From Streptomyces sp. Z26 (GTDB lineage Bacteria; Actinomycetota; Actinomycetes; Streptomycetales; Streptomycetaceae), in the NCBI RefSeq assembly GCF_003665095.1, contig NZ_RCHV01000002.1, positions 6,435,001 through 6,489,722 on the forward strand: a DNA stretch of 54,722 bases. The letters are read 5' to 3'. The position numbers were made by a program, and so were the translations under genes. The notes beneath the pieces were generated by a model. That model was given only the letters and a program-made list of their open reading frames with translations, was not told the origin of the DNA and did not search any database. This document shows positions 23,058 to 31,954 of this stretch, piece after piece; positions within the stretch are counted from its first letter, which is position 1, and every line of letters starts with the position of its first letter.

Positions 23058-23921
23058 GTGACCGATCCCCGCCCGTTCCCCCTGGAGCCCGTCCCGATCC
23101 ACGTGCCCGACGCGGTCCTCGACGACCTGCGCGCCCGGCTCGCCCTGACCCGGCCGCCGCTGGACGAGGGGAACGAGGACTGGTCGTACGGCGTCCCCGC
23201 GAGCTACCTCGGCGACCTCGTCGCGTACTGGCGCGACGGCTACGACTGGCGCCGCGCCGAGGCCGCCCTCAACGCCTACGACCACCACCGGGTGGAGGTC
23301 GACGGCGTGCCCGTGCACTTCCTGCGCAGAGCGGGGCGCGGCCCCCGCCCGGTCCCGCTGATCCTCACGCACGGCTGGCCGTGGACGTTCTGGCACTGGG
23401 CGAAGGTGATCGACCCGCTCGCGGACCCGGCCGCGTACGGCGGCGATCCCGCCGACGCGTTCGACGTGATCGTGCCGTCCCTGCCCGGCTTCGGCTTCCC
23501 CGGCCCGCTCACCGGCTTCCCGGACGTCAACTTCTGGAAGGTGTCCGACCTCTGGCACACCCTGATGACGGAGACCCTCGGGTACGCGAAGTACGCCGCC
23601 GGGGGCTGCGACATCGGCGGGGTCGTGACCAGCCAGCTGGGGCACAAGTACGCGGACGAGCTGTACGGCATCCACATCGGCTCCGGGCTGCCGCTCGACT
23701 TCTTCTCCGGGCCCCGCGCCTGGGACTTCGCCCGCAACCGGCCGCTCACCGACGACCAGCCCGCCGACGTGCGCGCCCGCGTCGCCGAGCTGGACCGCCG
23801 CTCGGCGACGAAGCCGAGGTGGCAGACGTACTCCTGGTCGAGTATCGCGTGCACCAGCTCCCGGTCGTACGCCACCCGCTCCCGCGCGCGGGTCGGCGTC
23901 GTGCGGTCGGTACGGGGGTAG
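23058..23921 (+). pseudogene. Epoxide hydrolase, 3' end lost
   Basis: The first 248 or so residues are a normal alpha/beta-hydrolase epoxide hydrolase: EHN-type N-terminus (FPLEPVPIHVPDAVLDDLRARL), oxyanion-hole HGWPWTFWHW, and nucleophile Asp in GGCDIGG. GTG start with AAGGAG upstream. After DRRSA (about 23806) the sequence is the antisense of a different gene, giving about 38 foreign residues and a chance stop. The family is normally about 380 residues, so the charge-relay acid and the catalytic histidine are missing. It is very probably inactive. The loss coincides with truncation of the facing PNPOx-like gene. Confidence 0.75.
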
Positions 23922-23956
23922 CCGCCGGTGGCGGCGGGTGTCGGCGCGGTGGTCAC
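23801..23956 (-). pseudogene. 5' fragment of a pyridoxamine-5'-phosphate-oxidase-like protein gene
   Basis: The GTG at 23956 follows AAGGAG and opens about 52 residues that look like the start of the PNPOx-like flavoprotein family usually paired with MocR regulators: RTDRTTPTRARERVAYDREL, then VHAILDQEYVCHLGFVA. Right after FVAE the reading frame enters the antisense of the epoxide hydrolase and loses all family likeness. The family is about 200 residues or more, so about three quarters is gone. It is divergent from the MocR gene and shares the palindromic operator region. Confidence 0.65.
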
Positions 23957-23995
23957 GGAGGTCTCCTTGTACTGGTGATCGGACTTGCGACCTGC

Positions 23996-24011
23996 ATTGC
24001 ACTAGTGCAAT
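23996..24011. promoter_or_regulatory. Palindromic operator between the MocR gene and its former target
   Basis: ATTGCACTAGTGCAAT is a perfect 16-bp palindrome. It lies 40 bp upstream of the PNPOx-like start and ends 10 bp before the MocR start, which suits autoregulation plus control of the divergent gene. GntR-type winged helices commonly bind such palindromes. Confidence 0.65.
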
Positions 24012-24020
24012 ACTGTGTTT

Positions 24021-25358
24021 GTGCTAGGAGAATACCGGATCGTGGGGCGCCGTGCCGCGGACATCGCCGCCAGCGTCGAACAGGGCGTCGGCGCGGGCGA
24101 CTTGACCCCCGGACAGCCCCTGCCCCCGCTGCGCGACCTCGCCACCGAGCTGGGCGTCAACCCCAACACCGTCGCCGCCGCTTACCGCACGCTGCGCGAA
24201 CGCGGCGTCATCGAGACCGCCGGGCGCCGCGGCAGCCGCGTCCGCGCCCGCCCCGCCACCACCCCGCGCGAGGAGATCCGCGTCGAAGCACCCGAGGGCG
24301 TACGGGACATCGCGCAGGGCAACCCCGACCCGCGCCTGCTGCCCCCACTGGCCGGGGCGCTCGCCGCCGCCGCGGACGCCGCGGCGCGGCGTCCCGTGCT
24401 GTACGGGACGGCCGACGTCGCGCCCGCCCTCGCCGACGCGGCGCGCGCGGCGCTCGCCGCGGACGGCGTGCCCGACGGGCCCGTCGCCGTCACCTCCGGC
24501 GCCCTCGACGCCATCGAACGCGTACTGGCCGCCCACCTCCGCCCCGGCGACCGGGTCGCCGTCGAGGACCCCGGCTGGGGCAGCCTGCTCGACCTGGTGC
24601 CCGCGCTCGGACTGCGCCCCGTCCCCGTCGCCCTGGACGGCGAGGGGCCGCTGCCCGACGCGGCGGAGCGCGCGTTCCGGCAGGGCGCGCGGGCGTTCGT
24701 CGTCACCAGCCGCGCCCAGAACCCGACCGGCGCCGCCGTCACCGCCGACCGCGCCCGCGCGCTCCGCGCGGTGCTCGCCGCCCACCCGGACGTGCTGCTC
24801 GTCGAGGACGACCACGGGCACGGCATCACCACCCTCCCGCTGCACCCCCTGGCGTCCGGCGGCGGCCCGGAGCACTGGGCGCTGACCCGGTCCACCGCCA
24901 AGGCGTACGGCCCCGACCTGCGGCTCGCCGTACTCACCGGGGACGCGACCACCGTCGACCGGGTACGCGGCAGGCAGCGCCTCGGCCCCGGCTGGGTCAG
25001 CCACCTGCTCCAGGACGCCGTCGCGCACCTGTGGCGTACCGGCGCGGTCGACCCGGCGGCGGTCTCCGGCGCGTACGGGGAGCGGCGCGACGCGCTCGTA
25101 CGGGAACTGGCCGCGCGCGGCGTCCCCGCGTACGGCCGCAGCGGCATGAACGTCTGGGTGCCCGTGCCCGACGAGACCGGCGCCGTCGCCCGCCTGCTGC
25201 ACGCGGGCTGGGCCGTCGCGCCCGGCGCCCGCTTCCGGCTGGGCTCCCCGCCGGGGATGCGGCTGACGGTCTCGTCGCTGCCCGCGTCCGAGGCGGCGCG
25301 GCTCGCGGACGGCGTGGCGGCGGCGCTGCGCCCGGCGGCGGCGCGGCGGTACGACTGA
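24021..25358 (+). CDS. MocR-type (GntR/aminotransferase) transcriptional regulator, PdxR-like
   Basis: 445 residues from GTG 24021 (447 from GTG 24015). The N-terminal GntR winged helix (YRIVGRRAADIAASVEQG, then LPPLRDLATELGVNPNTVAAAYRTL) is followed from about residue 95 by a fold-type-I aminotransferase domain. The PLP lysine lies in TAKAYGPDLRLAVLTG, and a PLP-phosphate arginine motif fits RLGSPPGMRLTVS. MocR proteins sense PLP or amino acids. The start is about 10 bp from the operator palindrome with no ribosome site, so the mRNA may be leaderless. The divergent PNPOx-like gene, its likely target, is truncated. Confidence 0.88.
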   Translation: MLGEYRIVGRRAADIAASVEQGVGAGDLTPGQPLPPLRDLATELGVNPNTVAAAYRTLRERGVIETAGRRGSRVRARPATTPREEIRVEAPEGVRDIAQGNPDPRLLPPLAGALAAAADAAARRPVLYGTADVAPALADAARAALAADGVPDGPVAVTSGALDAIERVLAAHLRPGDRVAVEDPGWGSLLDLVPALGLRPVPVALDGEGPLPDAAERAFRQGARAFVVTSRAQNPTGAAVTADRARALRAVLAAHPDVLLVEDDHGHGITTLPLHPLASGGGPEHWALTRSTAKAYGPDLRLAVLTGDATTVDRVRGRQRLGPGWVSHLLQDAVAHLWRTGAVDPAAVSGAYGERRDALVRELAARGVPAYGRSGMNVWVPVPDETGAVARLLHAGWAVAPGARFRLGSPPGMRLTVSSLPASEAARLADGVAAALRPAAARRYD

Positions 25359-25444
25359 CCGGCGTCGCCCGTACGCCTGCGCCGGGCGAGGGCGGACGGG
25401 CCGCCCGCGCCCCGGTTCCCGGCCCGCCTCCGTACGCTGGACCC

Positions 25445-26344
25445 ATGCGTACGCGCCCCACACTGAGCTGGACGCCCACCGAGGACCTGCCCGCCGCGAC
25501 CACCGACCTGGCGCCGGTGGTCGCGGCGCTGCGCGCGGGCGGGGTGCTGGTGCTGAGCGGGGCGGGGCTCTCCACCGAGTCCGGCATCCCCGACTACCGG
25601 GGCGAACGCGGCAGCCTGACCCGCCACACGCCCATGACGTACCAGGACTTCACCGGTGGCGCCCCCGCCCGCCGCCGCTACTGGGCACGCAGCCACCTGG
25701 GCTGGCGCGTCTTCGGCGGCGCCCGGCCGAACGCGGGGCACCGGGCGGTCGCCGCGCTCGGGCGGCACGGGCTGCTCAAGGGCGTCATCACCCAGAACGT
25801 CGACGGCCTCCACCAGGCCGCCGGCAGCCCGGACGTACTGGAGCTGCACGGCAGCCTGGACCGTACGCACTGCCTGTCGTGCGGCGCGTACGGCACCCGC
25901 CGCGAACTCGCCGTACGACTCCGGGCGGCCAACACCGGCTTCGCCCCGGTGGCCGCGGGCCTCAACCCCGACGGCGACGCCGACCTCACCGACGCGCAGG
26001 TGGCCGACTTCCACGTCGTGCCGTGCGCGGCCTGCGGCGGCGTCCTCAAACCGGACGTGGTGTTCTTCGGGGAGACGGTGCCCCCGGAACGGGTGGCGCG
26101 GTGCCGCGCGCTCGTCCGCGACGCGTCCGCGCTGCTGGTCCTCGGCTCCTCGCTGACGGTGATGTCCGGGCTCCGGTTCGTCCGGCAGGCCGCGGCCGAG
26201 GGCACACCGGTCCTCATCGTCAACCGCGACCCCACCCGCGGCGACCCCCACGCCCTCACCCGCGTCGCGCTCCCGCTGGGAGCCGCGCTGACGGACGTGG
26301 CCGCCCGGCTCGGCGTGCCCGTGGACGACGAGCCCGCCGGCTGA
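25445..26344 (+). CDS. NAD-dependent protein deacylase, SIR2 family (sirtuin)
   Basis: 299 residues. The sirtuin motifs are all present: GAGLSTESGIPDYRG (NAD binding, about residues 40-54), TQNVDGLHQAAG, catalytic histidine in ELHGS, a four-cysteine zinc site (CLSCG and CAACGG), and VVFFGETVP. It removes acyl groups from lysine using NAD. A 40-residue insert lies between the zinc cysteine pairs. It is located just after the MocR gene but with its own 86-nt spacer. A few Streptomyces sirtuins act on acetyl-CoA synthetase; the target here is unknown. Confidence 0.93.
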   Translation: MRTRPTLSWTPTEDLPAATTDLAPVVAALRAGGVLVLSGAGLSTESGIPDYRGERGSLTRHTPMTYQDFTGGAPARRRYWARSHLGWRVFGGARPNAGHRAVAALGRHGLLKGVITQNVDGLHQAAGSPDVLELHGSLDRTHCLSCGAYGTRRELAVRLRAANTGFAPVAAGLNPDGDADLTDAQVADFHVVPCAACGGVLKPDVVFFGETVPPERVARCRALVRDASALLVLGSSLTVMSGLRFVRQAAAEGTPVLIVNRDPTRGDPHALTRVALPLGAALTDVAARLGVPVDDEPAG

Positions 26345-26569
26345 CGCCGCGCGACGTACCGACCGAGCGGATCGACGCCCTCACCGAGGAGCCCCTTCCG
26401 GCCCGCCGACAGCGTGCGGATCACGCGCGTCCACCCGCCGGTGGTCCGGCTCTCCTGAACGGGACCGCGCGGCGCGGATGTACGGACCGACCGGCGGCGG
26501 GTGACGTGCGGCACAGGGCGATGGTCGCGCCGGGGCAATAGTTGCGATGACGGGAGTATCTTGCCTAAC

Positions 26570-27091
26570 GTGCAGGTCATGGACGAGCGCGGCGAACTGC
26601 ACGAAGGGCTGGACACCTTCCTGGGCCATCTGTTCGGCCTCGTGGCGACCGACGAGCTGAACCTCGTGGCCGACGTGGAGATGTCGTTCACGCAGGTCCG
26701 CGCACTCCACCTGCTGGCCGCCGCCGACGAGCCCCAGCCCCTCCACCGGATCGCCGAGCGCCTCGGCCTCTCCCTCACCGCCACCGGACGGAACATCGAC
26801 CGCCTCGTACGGCTCGGCAGCGTCGACCGCCGGGAAAATCCGGTGGACAGGCGTAGCAGACTTGTCTCGATCACCCCGCACGGGCTCGACGTGATCGAGC
26901 AGCACCGCGCGCCCCGCCGCAGAGCCCTGCACGCCTTCGTCGCGGGACTGCCGGACGACAGCGTCCGGGCGTTCCTGGACGCGCTGCGTCCGCTGATGGC
27001 CGACGACCACTTCGGGCCCGGCCAGCCGGCCGTGCCGTCCCAGCTCTCTCCGACCGACCACGAGGAAAACCATGTCCCACACGGCGGCTGA
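26570..27091 (+). CDS. MarR family transcriptional regulator
   Basis: About 173 residues. The MarR fold is clear: FTQVRALHLLAAADEPQPLHRIAERLGLSLTATGRNIDRLVRLGSVDR is the helix-turn-helix region and DRRENPVDRRSRLVSIT is the wing with its DxR signature. Start choice is open between TTG 26561, GTG 26570 and ATG 26579; GGGAG at 26552-26556 fits the first best. The last 20 nt overlap the start of the efflux gene, so the two are cotranscribed and probably coupled. MarR proteins of this kind repress the adjacent efflux pump until a phenolic or antibiotic ligand binds. Confidence 0.85.
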   Translation: MQVMDERGELHEGLDTFLGHLFGLVATDELNLVADVEMSFTQVRALHLLAAADEPQPLHRIAERLGLSLTATGRNIDRLVRLGSVDRRENPVDRRSRLVSITPHGLDVIEQHRAPRRRALHAFVAGLPDDSVRAFLDALRPLMADDHFGPGQPAVPSQLSPTDHEENHVPHGG

Positions 27092-28673
27092 CACCGGCAG
27101 CCCCACCGGATCACCCGGTGAAGACGACAACAGGATCACCGCAGACATACTCAGAACCGCCGGGGTCGTCGTCCTCGGCATGATCATGGCCATTCTCGAC
27201 ACGACCGTCGTGAACGTGGCCCTGCCGACGTTCCAGACCGAGTTCGACGTCGACGCCTACTCGACGGTCGCCTGGACCATCACCGGCTACACCCTGGCGC
27301 TGGCCGCGATCATCCCCGTCACCGGCTGGGCCGCGGACCGCTTCGGCACGAAGCGCCTCTACCTCTCCGCGCTGGTCCTCTTCACCCTCGGCTCGGTCCT
27401 CTGCGCGTTCGCCTGGAACATCGAGGCGCTCATCGCGTTCCGCGTGCTCCAGGGACTCGGCGGCGGCATGCTGATGCCGCTCGGCATGACCATCATGACC
27501 AAGGCGGCCGGACCGCACCGGATGGGCCGCCTCATGGCCATCCTGGGCGTACCGATGCTGCTCGGCCCGATCGCCGGCCCCATCCTCGGCGGCTGGTGCA
27601 TCGACGCGCTGTCCTGGCACTGGATCTTCCTGATCAACCTGCCCCTCGGCGTCGTGGCCGTCCTCTACGCCCAGTTGGTGCTGCCGAAGGACGCGCCGGA
27701 GCCGAGCGAGACGTTCGACTTCGTCGGGATGCTGCTCATGTCCCCGGGCCTGGCGCTGTTCCTCTACGGCGTCTCGTCCATCCCCGGCGAGGGCACCGCG
27801 GCCTCCGCGAAGGTCCTCGTACCCGGCCTGATCGGCATGGCGCTCATCGCCGCCTTCTCGGTGTGGGCGTTCCGGCCCGAGCACCCGCTGCTGGACCTGA
27901 GCCTGTTCCGCAACCGGAACCTGACGGTCTCCACCATCGTGATGTTCGTCTTCGCCGCCTCGTTCTTCGGCGCGATCCTGCTCGTCCCGACGTACTTCCA
28001 GGAGGTACGCGGCGAGGACGTCCTCAAGGCCGGGCTGCTCGTCGCCCCGCAGGGCCTCGGCGCGATGCTGACCATGCCGATCGCGGGCACCCTCGCGGAC
28101 CGGGTACCGGTCGGTCGGATCGTGCCCGTCGCCATCGCCACGATCATCGTCGGCGTCGGCGGCCTCGCCTTCAGCACCGACCCCGACACCCCGTACTGGC
28201 AGATCGTCCTCTTCCTGTTCGTGATGGGCCTCGGCATGGGCGGCTCCATGATGCCGATCTTCACCTCGGCGCTGAAGACGCTCCGCGGGCACCAGATCGC
28301 GCGCGGTACGACCCTGATCAACGTGATCCAGCAGGTCGCCAGCTCCGTCGGCGTGGCCGTCATGTCGGTCGTCCTGACCAACCAGCAGAACGGCTCCGAC
28401 GCGATCTCCGCGCTCCGCGCGCTGGGTGAGGCGAAGAAGGAGGAGACCACCCCGCCGGCCTGGGCCGCGGAGACCGCGCAGCGGCTGGGCGACGCGTTGC
28501 AGAGCACCGCGCTCTCCGACCTGGCGGACGCCTTCTCGACGACGTACGTCGTGGCCACGATCGCGCTCGTGGTCACGCTGGGCGCGTCGTTGATGCTGCC
28601 CCGCAAGCACCAGGAACCGACCGGCTCCGCAGGGGAGAAGGGCGAGGCGCCGCCGCCCGCGCTACTGCACTGA
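27072..28673 (+). CDS. DHA2-family multidrug efflux MFS transporter (EmrB/QacA-like)
   Basis: 533 residues with about 14 hydrophobic helices, as in the 14-TMS drug:H+ antiporters. Motif D1 (AILDTTVVNVALPTFQ), motif A (WAADRFGTKRLY) and motif C (GPIAGPILGGWCID) are intact. The loop region between the last helices (RALGEAKKEETTPPAWAAE) and the charged C-terminus are cytoplasmic. It overlaps the MarR gene by 20 nt and ends before a strong terminator. Export of a drug or natural product is likely; the substrate is not predictable. Confidence 0.92.
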   Translation: MSHTAADTGSPTGSPGEDDNRITADILRTAGVVVLGMIMAILDTTVVNVALPTFQTEFDVDAYSTVAWTITGYTLALAAIIPVTGWAADRFGTKRLYLSALVLFTLGSVLCAFAWNIEALIAFRVLQGLGGGMLMPLGMTIMTKAAGPHRMGRLMAILGVPMLLGPIAGPILGGWCIDALSWHWIFLINLPLGVVAVLYAQLVLPKDAPEPSETFDFVGMLLMSPGLALFLYGVSSIPGEGTAASAKVLVPGLIGMALIAAFSVWAFRPEHPLLDLSLFRNRNLTVSTIVMFVFAASFFGAILLVPTYFQEVRGEDVLKAGLLVAPQGLGAMLTMPIAGTLADRVPVGRIVPVAIATIIVGVGGLAFSTDPDTPYWQIVLFLFVMGLGMGGSMMPIFTSALKTLRGHQIARGTTLINVIQQVASSVGVAVMSVVLTNQQNGSDAISALRALGEAKKEETTPPAWAAETAQRLGDALQSTALSDLADAFSTTYVVATIALVVTLGASLMLPRKHQEPTGSAGEKGEAPPPALLH

Positions 28674-28685
28674 ACCGTCCGGTTC

Positions 28686-28727
28686 GGGCCCCGGGTCGTA
28701 CGGCGGACGTCGTACGACCCGGGGCCC
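28686..28727 (+). terminator. Terminator after the efflux gene
   Basis: A 17-bp perfect inverted repeat (GGGCCCCGGGTCGTACG and complement) with an 8-nt loop starts 13 nt after the transporter stop and is followed by TTCC. Confidence 0.8.
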
Positions 28728-28891
28728 TTCCGCGTCTCCGGGCGCGTTCCGCCGAGGCTGGCTTGGACTGGGATTCCAACTCTGGACGAATGTGCCAGCG
28801 TTGCGTATCGTCGACGTCGGCCCGGGGACCCGCGGGCCGCGACCGGCCAGGTGCCGTGGCGCGGGTCCCTCCGTGGTCGTGAGGAGGACGC

Positions 28892-29584
28892 GTGGCACGC
28901 TCCGCCGCGGGACCGGAACGGGACGGGGGCGGTGACGCCGCGCCCGTCGACGCCGGACCGGTCGGGTCCGACGAGCACGTCATCCGGGAGGCCGAGCGGA
29001 TCGCCGTCGCGCTCGGCCGGATGTTCCCCGGCCTGTGCGAGGTGGTGCTGCACGACCTGCGGGACCCCCGGCACGCCGTCCGCGTCATCGAGAACAACCT
29101 CTCCGGCCGCCGCGTGGGCGACTCCGCGACCGAGCTGGGACTCGCGCGCATCGCGGACCCGGACTACCCCAGCGTCCTCCAGAACTACCCCAACCGGTTC
29201 CCCGACGGCCGTCCCGCCAAGAGCACGTCGATCGGCATCCGGAACGCGCGGGGCGACTACATCGCGGCGCTGTGCCTCAACCTCGACGTGTCCGTGCTGT
29301 CCCCGGTGACGCTGACCCTGGCCAACCTCGTGGCCACCGGCACCGAACACCGCGGCGCCCCGCTGGAGCACCTCGGGGACCGCAACGCGCGCGAGCTGCG
29401 CGAGGCCGTCGAGACGCGCGCCGCCGAACGGGCCGCCACGCCACGCTCGTTGAGCCGTGCCGACAAGCGGGAGCTGGTACGGCAGCTGCACGGGGACGGT
29501 TTCTTCGCCTCGCGTGACGCCGCCCAGACCATCGCTGACCTGCTGGGCGTGTCCCGGGCGACGGTCTACAACTACACGAAGTGA
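28892..29584 (+). CDS. YheO-like PAS/helix-turn-helix transcriptional regulator
   Basis: 230 residues; the GTG has GAGGAGG upstream. Residues of about 30-145 form a YheO-type PAS-like domain (FPGLCEVVLHDLRDP, IENNLSGRRVGD, KSTSIGIRNARGDYIAALCLNLD). The C-terminal 60 residues are a DNA-binding domain ending in HTH (DAAQTIADLLGVSRATVYNYTK). It is first of three genes; the DSD1-type enzyme starts 57 nt later. Such regulators often sit with enzymes of hydroxy-amino acid or D-amino acid metabolism, so it is probably the local sensor. Confidence 0.85.
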   Translation: MARSAAGPERDGGGDAAPVDAGPVGSDEHVIREAERIAVALGRMFPGLCEVVLHDLRDPRHAVRVIENNLSGRRVGDSATELGLARIADPDYPSVLQNYPNRFPDGRPAKSTSIGIRNARGDYIAALCLNLDVSVLSPVTLTLANLVATGTEHRGAPLEHLGDRNARELREAVETRAAERAATPRSLSRADKRELVRQLHGDGFFASRDAAQTIADLLGVSRATVYNYTK

Positions 29585-29641
29585 CCCGGCCCGCGAAGGC
29601 CGCCCCGTACCCGCGTCACACGAGGAACCGGAGTCCCCACG

Positions 29642-30856
29642 GTGCACCACGCACGCCCGCCCGCGCCCGTACCCGCCGCCGTACCCGCCGTCACCGGGAC
29701 GCTCGCGGACCCCGACACCCCCTTCGCGGTCGTCGACGCCCGCCGGGCGGCGGCCAACGTCGACCGCCTCGCCCACCGGGTCCGGCGGCTCGGCGTGACG
29801 CTGCGGCCGCACGTCAAGACGGCCAAGAGCCTGGACGCGGCCGCGCTCGGCGGCGGGCCACCCGGACCGGTCGCGGTGTCCACCCTCGCCGAGGCGGAGG
29901 CGTTCGCGGACGGCGGCCACTGCGACGTCACGTACGCCGTCGGCATCGACCCGCGCAAGCTGCCCCGCGTCCTCGCGCTGCTGCGCCGGGGCGTGTGCGT
30001 ACGGCTGCTGCTGGACAGCCCCGAACAGGCGCGGGCGGTGGCCGACGCGGCGCGGCGCGAGGGCGTACGGGTCCCGGCGCAGATCGAGGTCGACTGCGAC
30101 GGCCACCGCGGGGGAGTACGGCCCGACGACCCCGCCCTGACCGCGATCGGCCGTGTCCTGCACGACGCCGACTGCCTGGACGGGGTGCTGACGCACGCGG
30201 GCGAGTCGTACTTCGCGTACACCCCCGAGGACCGGCTGCGCGCGGCGGAGGGCGAACGGGACGCGGCGGTCGCCGCCGCCCGCGCGCTGCGCGCCGCCGG
30301 GCTGCCGGTGCCGACGGTGAGCGTCGGCTCCACCCCGACCGCGCACGCCGCGGAGGACCTCACCGGGGTCACCGAACTGCGGGCGGGGAACTACGTCTTC
30401 TTCGACCTCGTGATGGCCGGGCTCGGCGTGTGCCGCGTCGAGGACCTCGCTCTGTCGGTCGTGGTGACCGTCATCGGCCACCGTCCCGAGTACGGCCGGA
30501 TCGTCACCGACGGCGGCTGGATGGCGATGTCCCGCGACCGGGGGACCGCCGCGCAGGCCCGGGACCAGGGGTACGGCCTGGTCGCCTCGCTCGACGGCGT
30601 CCTCGTGCCCGGCCTCGTCATGACCTCCGCCAGCCAGGAGCACGGCATCCTCACCACCCGCGACGGCGCGCCCCTGCCCGAGCTGCCGCTCGGCACCCGG
30701 CTGCGCGTCCTGCCCAACCACGCCTGCGCCACCGCCGCCCAGCACCCCGGCTACCACGTCACCGACGGTGCCCCCGGTGGACCCGACGGCGCCCCCGGTG
30801 AGTTGTCCGCCGCGCCCGCCGTCTCCGCGTACTGGCCGCGCGTCACCGGCTGGTGA
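29642..30856 (+). CDS. DSD1-family PLP-dependent enzyme (D-serine / D-threo-3-hydroxyaspartate dehydratase-like)
   Basis: 404 residues. An alanine-racemase-type PLP barrel (LRPHVKTAKSLD, with the PLP lysine near residue 59) is followed by a C-terminal domain with the zinc ligands PNHACAT. This pairing of PLP and zinc marks D-serine dehydratases, D-threonine aldolases and D-threo-3-hydroxyaspartate dehydratases. GTG start with a weak GGAG site. A Gly/Pro-rich segment near the C-terminus is probably disordered. Together with the next gene, one enzyme could act on D- and one on L-hydroxy amino acids. Exact substrate uncertain. Confidence 0.82.
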   Translation: MHHARPPAPVPAAVPAVTGTLADPDTPFAVVDARRAAANVDRLAHRVRRLGVTLRPHVKTAKSLDAAALGGGPPGPVAVSTLAEAEAFADGGHCDVTYAVGIDPRKLPRVLALLRRGVCVRLLLDSPEQARAVADAARREGVRVPAQIEVDCDGHRGGVRPDDPALTAIGRVLHDADCLDGVLTHAGESYFAYTPEDRLRAAEGERDAAVAAARALRAAGLPVPTVSVGSTPTAHAAEDLTGVTELRAGNYVFFDLVMAGLGVCRVEDLALSVVVTVIGHRPEYGRIVTDGGWMAMSRDRGTAAQARDQGYGLVASLDGVLVPGLVMTSASQEHGILTTRDGAPLPELPLGTRLRVLPNHACATAAQHPGYHVTDGAPGGPDGAPGELSAAPAVSAYWPRVTGW

Positions 30857-30932
30857 CGCCCACCCCGCCCGCCCCCGGGGCCGTACCGGCCCGTGCGGGG
30901 GCGTTTCCCACGACACCCCTCGGGAGGACCCC

Positions 30933-31901
30933 ATGTCTGCCGCACCGTCCGTCTCGCTCAGCGACGTACGAGACGCCGCCGCGCGCCTCGCGGGCGTCGC
31001 CCACCGCACTCCGGTGCTGACCTCCCGTACGCTCGACGCGTTCGTCGGCGCCGAGGTGTTCGTGAAGTGCGAGAACTTCCAGCGGGTCGGCGCGTTCAAG
31101 TTCCGCGGCGCGTACAACGCCGTGTCGCGCCTGCCCGCCGACCGGCTGGCCCGTGGGGTCGCGGCGTACTCCTCCGGCAACCACGCCCAGGCCACCGCCC
31201 TGGCGGCGCGCGAGCTGGGCACCACCGCGGTCATCCTCATGCCCGAGGACGCCCCCCGCGCCAAGCGGGAGGCCACCGCGGCGTACGGCGCGGAGGTCGT
31301 CACCTACGACCGGTACGGGCAGGACCGCGCCGCCCTGGCCTCGGCGCTCGCCGCGGAACGGGGCCTCACCCTCATCCCGCCCTACGACCACCCCGACGTC
31401 ATCGCCGGACAGGGCACCGCGGCACTCGAACTCTGCGAGGAGACAGGGGAGTTGGACGCGCTCGTCGTCCCCGTCGGCGGGGGCGGCCTGATCGCGGGCA
31501 GCGCCGTCGCCACGAAGGCGCTCCATCCGGGCGTCCGGGTGGTCGGCGTCGAACCCGAGGCGGGCGACGACACCCGGCGCTCCCTGGCGCGCGGCGAACG
31601 CGTCGCGGTGCCGGTGCCCCGTACGATCGCCGACGGCCAGGCCGTGGCCACCCCGGGCGAGCTGACCTTCCCCCTCAACCAGCGGCTGGTGGACGCCGTC
31701 GAGCTGGTCGACGACGACGAGATCGTGGCCGCCATGCGGTTCGCCTTCGAACGCCTCAAGATCGTCCTCGAACCGAGCGGCGCCACCGGCCTGGCGGCCC
31801 TCCTCGCCGGCCGCCTCGGAAGCCCCACCGGCCGGATCGGCGTGATCGCCTCCGGCGGGAACGTCGACGGCGCGCGCTTCGCGGAACTGCTCGGCCGCTG
31901 A
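30933..31901 (+). CDS. Threonine/serine dehydratase family enzyme (fold-type II PLP)
   Basis: 322 residues; the ATG follows GGGAGGA. PLP lysine in GAFKFRGAYNAV (about residue 54), substrate loop SSGNHAQA and PLP-phosphate loop VGGGGLIAG are intact, and there is no C-terminal ACT regulatory domain, so it is the catabolic or serine-racemase/hydroxyaspartate-lyase type. It removes water and ammonia from L-serine, L-threonine or threo-3-hydroxyaspartate to give a keto acid. It is last in the three-gene set with the YheO-like regulator and the DSD1 enzyme, and is followed by a terminator. Confidence 0.88.
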   Translation: MSAAPSVSLSDVRDAAARLAGVAHRTPVLTSRTLDAFVGAEVFVKCENFQRVGAFKFRGAYNAVSRLPADRLARGVAAYSSGNHAQATALAARELGTTAVILMPEDAPRAKREATAAYGAEVVTYDRYGQDRAALASALAAERGLTLIPPYDHPDVIAGQGTAALELCEETGELDALVVPVGGGGLIAGSAVATKALHPGVRVVGVEPEAGDDTRRSLARGERVAVPVPRTIADGQAVATPGELTFPLNQRLVDAVELVDDDEIVAAMRFAFERLKIVLEPSGATGLAALLAGRLGSPTGRIGVIASGGNVDGARFAELLGR

Positions 31902-31927
31902 CCCCGTACCCCCGCCCGTACGCCCGT

Positions 31928-31954
31928 GTTCCCCCGCCCACGGTGCGGGGGAAC
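31928..31954 (+). terminator. Terminator after the dehydratase
   Basis: GTTCCCCCGC and GCGGGGGAAC make a 10-bp perfect stem with a 7-nt loop, 26 nt after the stop. Confidence 0.65.

Noticed and set aside
22355..26344. A 1329-codon plus-strand open frame crossing several genes
   Set aside because: Only its last 299 codons are real (the sirtuin). The rest is an out-of-frame reading of the CPBP, hydrolase and MocR genes, rich in Arg, Pro and Ala.
26531..26545. GCAA-TAG-TTGC as a MarR operator
   Set aside because: Only four-base arms; too weak to claim.
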